Positions 7,395 through 9,047 of a stretch of 9,047 nucleotides of DNA are shown here, piece after piece. Where the stretch lies: the NCBI GenBank assembly GCA_008933045.1, contig WBXJ01000121.1, forward strand, positions 1 to 9,047, written 5' to 3'. The position numbers and the translations under genes are program-made. This stretch comes from Verrucomicrobiota bacterium (GTDB taxonomy: Bacteria; Verrucomicrobiota; Verrucomicrobiia; Limisphaerales; SXQI01). The notes below the pieces were generated by a model. That model was not told the origin of the DNA. It worked only from the letters and a program-made list of their open reading frames with translations, and made no database searches. Each line of letters begins with the position of its first letter. Position 1 is the first letter of the stretch.

Positions 7395-7739
7395 TCAACC
7401 CGGGGGCCAGTCCATAAGTCGCCCTCCCAGAATATGACAATGCAAATGTGGGACAGTTTCTCCGCCGTCGTGTCCATTGTTGATGACCAAACGATACCCT
7501 GTCCCTTCCAACCCAATCACTTTCGCCACGTGAGCGGCTTTTAGAAGTAAATGGCCGAGGAGAAACTGATCATCGAGAGTTGATTCTGCGATTCTCGGAA
7601 TCGGCTTTTTGGGTACGATCAGAATATGAATCGGAGCCTTGGGATTAATATCACGGAATGCAAAAACTAAATCGTCTTGATAAACGATTTCGGTTGGAAT
7701 TTCTCCATCAATCAGCCGCTCAAAAATCGTCTGGGCCAT
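7395..7739 (-). CDS. HINT-type HIT (histidine triad) nucleotide-binding protein
   Basis: A 114-residue member of the HINT branch of the HIT superfamily, cytosolic nucleotide phosphoramidases that bind purine nucleotides and hydrolyse AMP-linked substrates as dimers. The triad H98-L-H100-C-H102 followed by ILGG is intact, with H100 the expected nucleophile. The upstream NNG..GG.TV.H pattern and the C-terminal MDWPPG are HINT hallmarks. The frame is open up to a TTG at 7769, but that would overlap the preceding gene. ATG 7739, giving the typical MAQTIFERLI start and an 8-base gap, is the better choice. It is the last gene of the nrdR operon. Its physiological substrate is unknown. Confidence 0.93.
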   Translation of the reverse strand: MAQTIFERLIDGEIPTEIVYQDDLVFAFRDINPKAPIHILIVPKKPIPRIAESTLDDQFLLGHLLLKAAHVAKVIGLEGTGYRLVINNGHDGGETVPHLHCHILGGRLMDWPPG

Positions 7740-7747
7740 GGAATATT

Positions 7748-8311
7748 TTAGAGGATCACTAACCCGCAATTCTTCTCATGTTCCTCGAAGGCGAGGCAAT
7801 CGCGCAAAAAACGCACAATTTGGTCGCTCTTTTGTTCGCAGCAAGGACACCAACGTTGGCGACCAGTCAGTTGCTTGACGCAGCGACGCAACCCTTGGAA
7901 CAAAAGAATCTCTGAAGAACCTGCCAAGCGGGATCTCAGCTCGGTTCTTAATCGTGGGAAAAAATCGAGTTCAAATCCGCTAGGGGAACAAAAGGCCAGC
8001 ATTGCCAAATCCGCACTCGAAGCGGGTGAAGCAGCGCTTTTGGAAGTGGTCTCCGGAGTTAACACATCGTAGCCGAGTTGTCGCAAAGTGCGGCTCAGAG
8101 CCTGCGTAAACTCATCCAAAGTGACGTGTTCACGGCCTAAGTCATGGCGAAAATAATAGGTAACGGCCGACGCAGCCTGCCGAAGCACATCAGGATCAAG
8201 CTTGTTTGCCGAATCACCTATAATCTCAATGGTGACCGTCTCGGCTGAACAAGGGAAGGAGTCTCCGGAAGAAGTATGAAAAATCAGGCAGTCTGGATGT
8301 AGTTGAATCAT
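7748..8311 (-). CDS. Unknown Cys-containing protein coupled to nrdR
   Basis: A 187-residue protein that I do not recognise. The N-terminal half (about 1-85) opens with short beta-like stretches (IQLHPDCLIFHT, TVTIEII), then a helix around 39-56 and a segment DEFTQALSRTLRQLGYDV (66-83). Residues 86-103 are a Ser/Ala-rich linker. The C-terminal half has a hydrophobic helix, a basic stretch, then CPCC at 155-158, and further Cys at 172 and 182, possibly a metal or redox site. There is no signal peptide or membrane segment, so it should be cytosolic. Its ATG overlaps the nrdR stop as ATGA, and a GGAGGAG sits 5 bases upstream, so it is translationally coupled to nrdR. It ends 8 bases before the HIT gene. 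The helical pattern of residues 39-83 vaguely recalls an ATP-cone, but this is not a supported assignment. Confidence 0.85.
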   Translation of the reverse strand: MIQLHPDCLIFHTSSGDSFPCSAETVTIEIIGDSANKLDPDVLRQAASAVTYYFRHDLGREHVTLDEFTQALSRTLRQLGYDVLTPETTSKSAASPASSADLAMLAFCSPSGFELDFFPRLRTELRSRLAGSSEILLFQGLRRCVKQLTGRQRWCPCCEQKSDQIVRFLRDCLAFEEHEKNCGLVIL

Positions 8312-8763
8312 TTGTTCTCCTCCATTTTTCTGATTTCCTGGACAAATTCGGTGGGCTCTTCGAACCGTCGATACACACTAGCAAATCGGACGTAAGCAAC
8401 TTTGTCTAAATCGCGCAATCCCTCCATGACCCGTTCACCTATCGCCATCGAAGGAACCTCTCGATCATACTTTCCTTCGATCGCATCAATGATTTTATCC
8501 ACCAAGTCTTCGATCGCTTTTGGGCTGACAGGGCGCTTAAGGCTAGCCACTCGGAGGCTGTGCACTAATTTTTCTCTCGAAAACGGTTCACGACGATCAT
8601 CTCTTTTTACAACCAGAATCCCCTCGTGTTCGACCTCCTCATAGGTGGTATAGCGATGTCCGCAACCCAAACATTCGCGTCGTCGTCGGATTGTCGCACC
8701 CTCCCGAGAAGTACGTGAGTCAATAACCTTATCTTCCTGACAGTCGCATTTGGAGCAACGCAT
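8308..8763 (-). CDS. nrdR: Transcriptional repressor NrdR
   Basis: NrdR represses ribonucleotide reductase genes, reading the dATP/ATP level through an ATP-cone and binding paired NrdR boxes. The 151-residue length is typical. A zinc ribbon is formed by C3, C6, C31 and C34, with the VIDSR and RRRRECLGCGHRYTTYE signatures between and after them; the Arg-rich strand contacts DNA in this family. The ATP-cone covers about 48-138, including VVKRDDRREPFSREKL and VAYVRFASVYRRF. All key residues appear intact. It is the first gene of a three-gene minus-strand operon with the unknown Cys protein and the HIT gene. No nrd reductase gene is in the window. An inverted repeat resembling an NrdR box lies in its promoter, so autoregulation is plausible. 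Confidence 0.97.
   Translation of the reverse strand: MRCSKCDCQEDKVIDSRTSREGATIRRRRECLGCGHRYTTYEEVEHEGILVVKRDDRREPFSREKLVHSLRVASLKRPVSPKAIEDLVDKIIDAIEGKYDREVPSMAIGERVMEGLRDLDKVAYVRFASVYRRFEEPTEFVQEIRKMEENK
8317..8323 (-). promoter_or_regulatory. Strong Shine-Dalgarno sequence for the unknown Cys protein
   Basis: On the minus strand GGAGGAG ends 5 bases before ATG 8311. It lies inside the last codons of nrdR (Met-Glu-Glu-Asn-Lys) and together with the ATGA overlap decides the start of the next gene. It is the best ribosome binding site in the window. Confidence 0.8.
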
Positions 8764-8773
8764 AACAGTTAAA

Positions 8774-8788
8774 ACCGCCGGATGCGGT
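8774..8788. repeat. Inverted repeat in the nrdR leader
   Basis: ACCGC at 8774-8778 and GCGGT at 8784-8788 flank five bases. Its centre is 32.5 bases, about three helical turns, from the centre of the promoter repeat at 8805-8822. That matches how paired NrdR boxes are usually spaced, but the bases fit the NrdR-box consensus poorly. In the transcript it could instead form a small hairpin 10 bases before the nrdR ATG. Confidence 0.35.
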
Positions 8789-8799
8789 GTTCTATCTAA

Positions 8800-8827
8800 C
8801 CTATACCACTACAGGTTGTGGTGTCAA
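8800..8827 (-). promoter_or_regulatory. nrdR: Sigma-70-type promoter of the nrdR operon
   Basis: On the minus strand a perfect -35 TTGACA (8822-8827) is followed after 16 bases by TATAGG (8800-8805), which is preceded by TG and one base as in an extended -10 element. The predicted transcript start, near 8793, leaves a leader of about 30 bases before the nrdR ATG. The position and direction fit the operon. Confidence 0.65.
8805..8822. promoter_or_regulatory. Candidate NrdR box within the nrdR promoter spacer
   Basis: ACCAC at 8805-8809 and GTGGT at 8818-8822 form a perfect inverted repeat around 8 bases. The inner 16-mer, CCACAACCTGTAGTGG on the minus strand, agrees with the published NrdR-box consensus acaCwAtATaTwGtgt at 11 of 16 positions by hand count, including both CwA/TwG arms. 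It fills exactly the space between the -35 and -10 hexamers, where a bound repressor would block RNA polymerase. Confidence 0.5.
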
Positions 8828-8901
8828 GTAAAGCGGAAAAAAGTTTCGACTGCAAAATAGGCCAGAAGTGGTGCGCAAGCTAAGGTGGTTCGGATGTCTT
8901 T

Positions 8902-9047
8902 TCAGCCCGTCAACTTGCTGGCTTCTTGGATGAGCGGATTCTCGATTGGAAGATCCTCAGCTACTGGGGTCTTTGGACTAGGTTGGTCCAATTCTTGTGC
9001 CATGTCAGTTCCCACAACCGCTCGTTCTGACTGATCCCGGCGTGACC
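8902..9047 (-). CDS. C-terminal end of an unidentified protein (runs off the right edge)
   Basis: A minus-strand frame is open from the window edge to a TGA at 8902-8904, giving 47 codons. The peptide is acidic and Pro-rich (for example VAEDLPIENPLIQEASKLTG at the end), as in a disordered tail. An ATG at 9003 could begin a separate 33-residue peptide, but the frame stays open upstream of it. The direction matches nrdR, from which it is 138 bases away, and nrdR has its own promoter. No family can be assigned. The evidence is only an open frame and its composition, and a competing plus-strand frame exists. Confidence 0.4.
   Translation of the reverse strand, partial: SRRDQSERAVVGTDMAQELDQPSPKTPVAEDLPIENPLIQEASKLTG

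Noticed and set aside
7375..7401. Possible bidirectional terminator between the NYN and HIT genes
   Set aside because: Only a four-pair stem (GGGT 7388-7391 with ACCC 7398-7401) and no T-run on either strand.
8894..9034. Plus-strand frame of 46 codons near the right edge
   Set aside because: Short, closed, without a ribosome binding site or motif, and opposite a minus-strand frame that stays open to the edge; the choice is not certain.

Overview
The window is about 9 kb of ordinary, densely coded bacterial chromosome. It looks like the PVC group, most likely Verrucomicrobiota. The main grounds are the long 588-residue IspG with an internal insertion (a form known from Chlamydiae, related phyla and plants), an LptF/LptG permease that implies a Gram-negative outer membrane, and the scarcity of Shine-Dalgarno sequences. 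The phylum is an inference from protein character and was not tested by a search.

Layout. At the left edge (1-558, minus strand) is the N-terminal part of an exported Pro/Lys-rich protein with a signal peptide; it runs off the window. Divergent from it, a plus-strand run covers 700-7374: an LptF/LptG-family permease, a soluble GAF-GAF histidine kinase whose start overlaps the permease by 25 bases, the site-2 protease RseP, the isoprenoid enzyme IspG starting 5 bases after rseP, and a YacP-like NYN-domain nuclease. Converging on it is a minus-strand operon (8763 down to 7395): nrdR, a 187-residue Cys-containing protein of unknown function whose ATG overlaps the nrdR stop, and a HINT-type HIT protein. 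A minus-strand open frame at the right edge (9047 to 8902) is probably the C-terminal tail of another gene.

How the genes fit together. The plus-strand cluster is largely about the envelope: lipopolysaccharide transport, regulated intramembrane proteolysis, and the precursor of isoprenoid carriers, with an orphan cytoplasmic sensor kinase placed between permease and protease. The minus-strand operon starts with the ribonucleotide reductase repressor NrdR and holds two small proteins, one probably a nucleotide hydrolase.

No mobile element, CRISPR array, tRNA or rRNA is visible. The points most worth a second look are three: a run of ten G at codons 10-13 of the kinase, where a one-base slip in either direction would truncate the protein; an inverted repeat like an NrdR box that exactly fills the spacer of a good promoter in front of nrdR; and the unknown Cys-containing protein translationally coupled to nrdR. 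No wholly new defence or mobile system was found.
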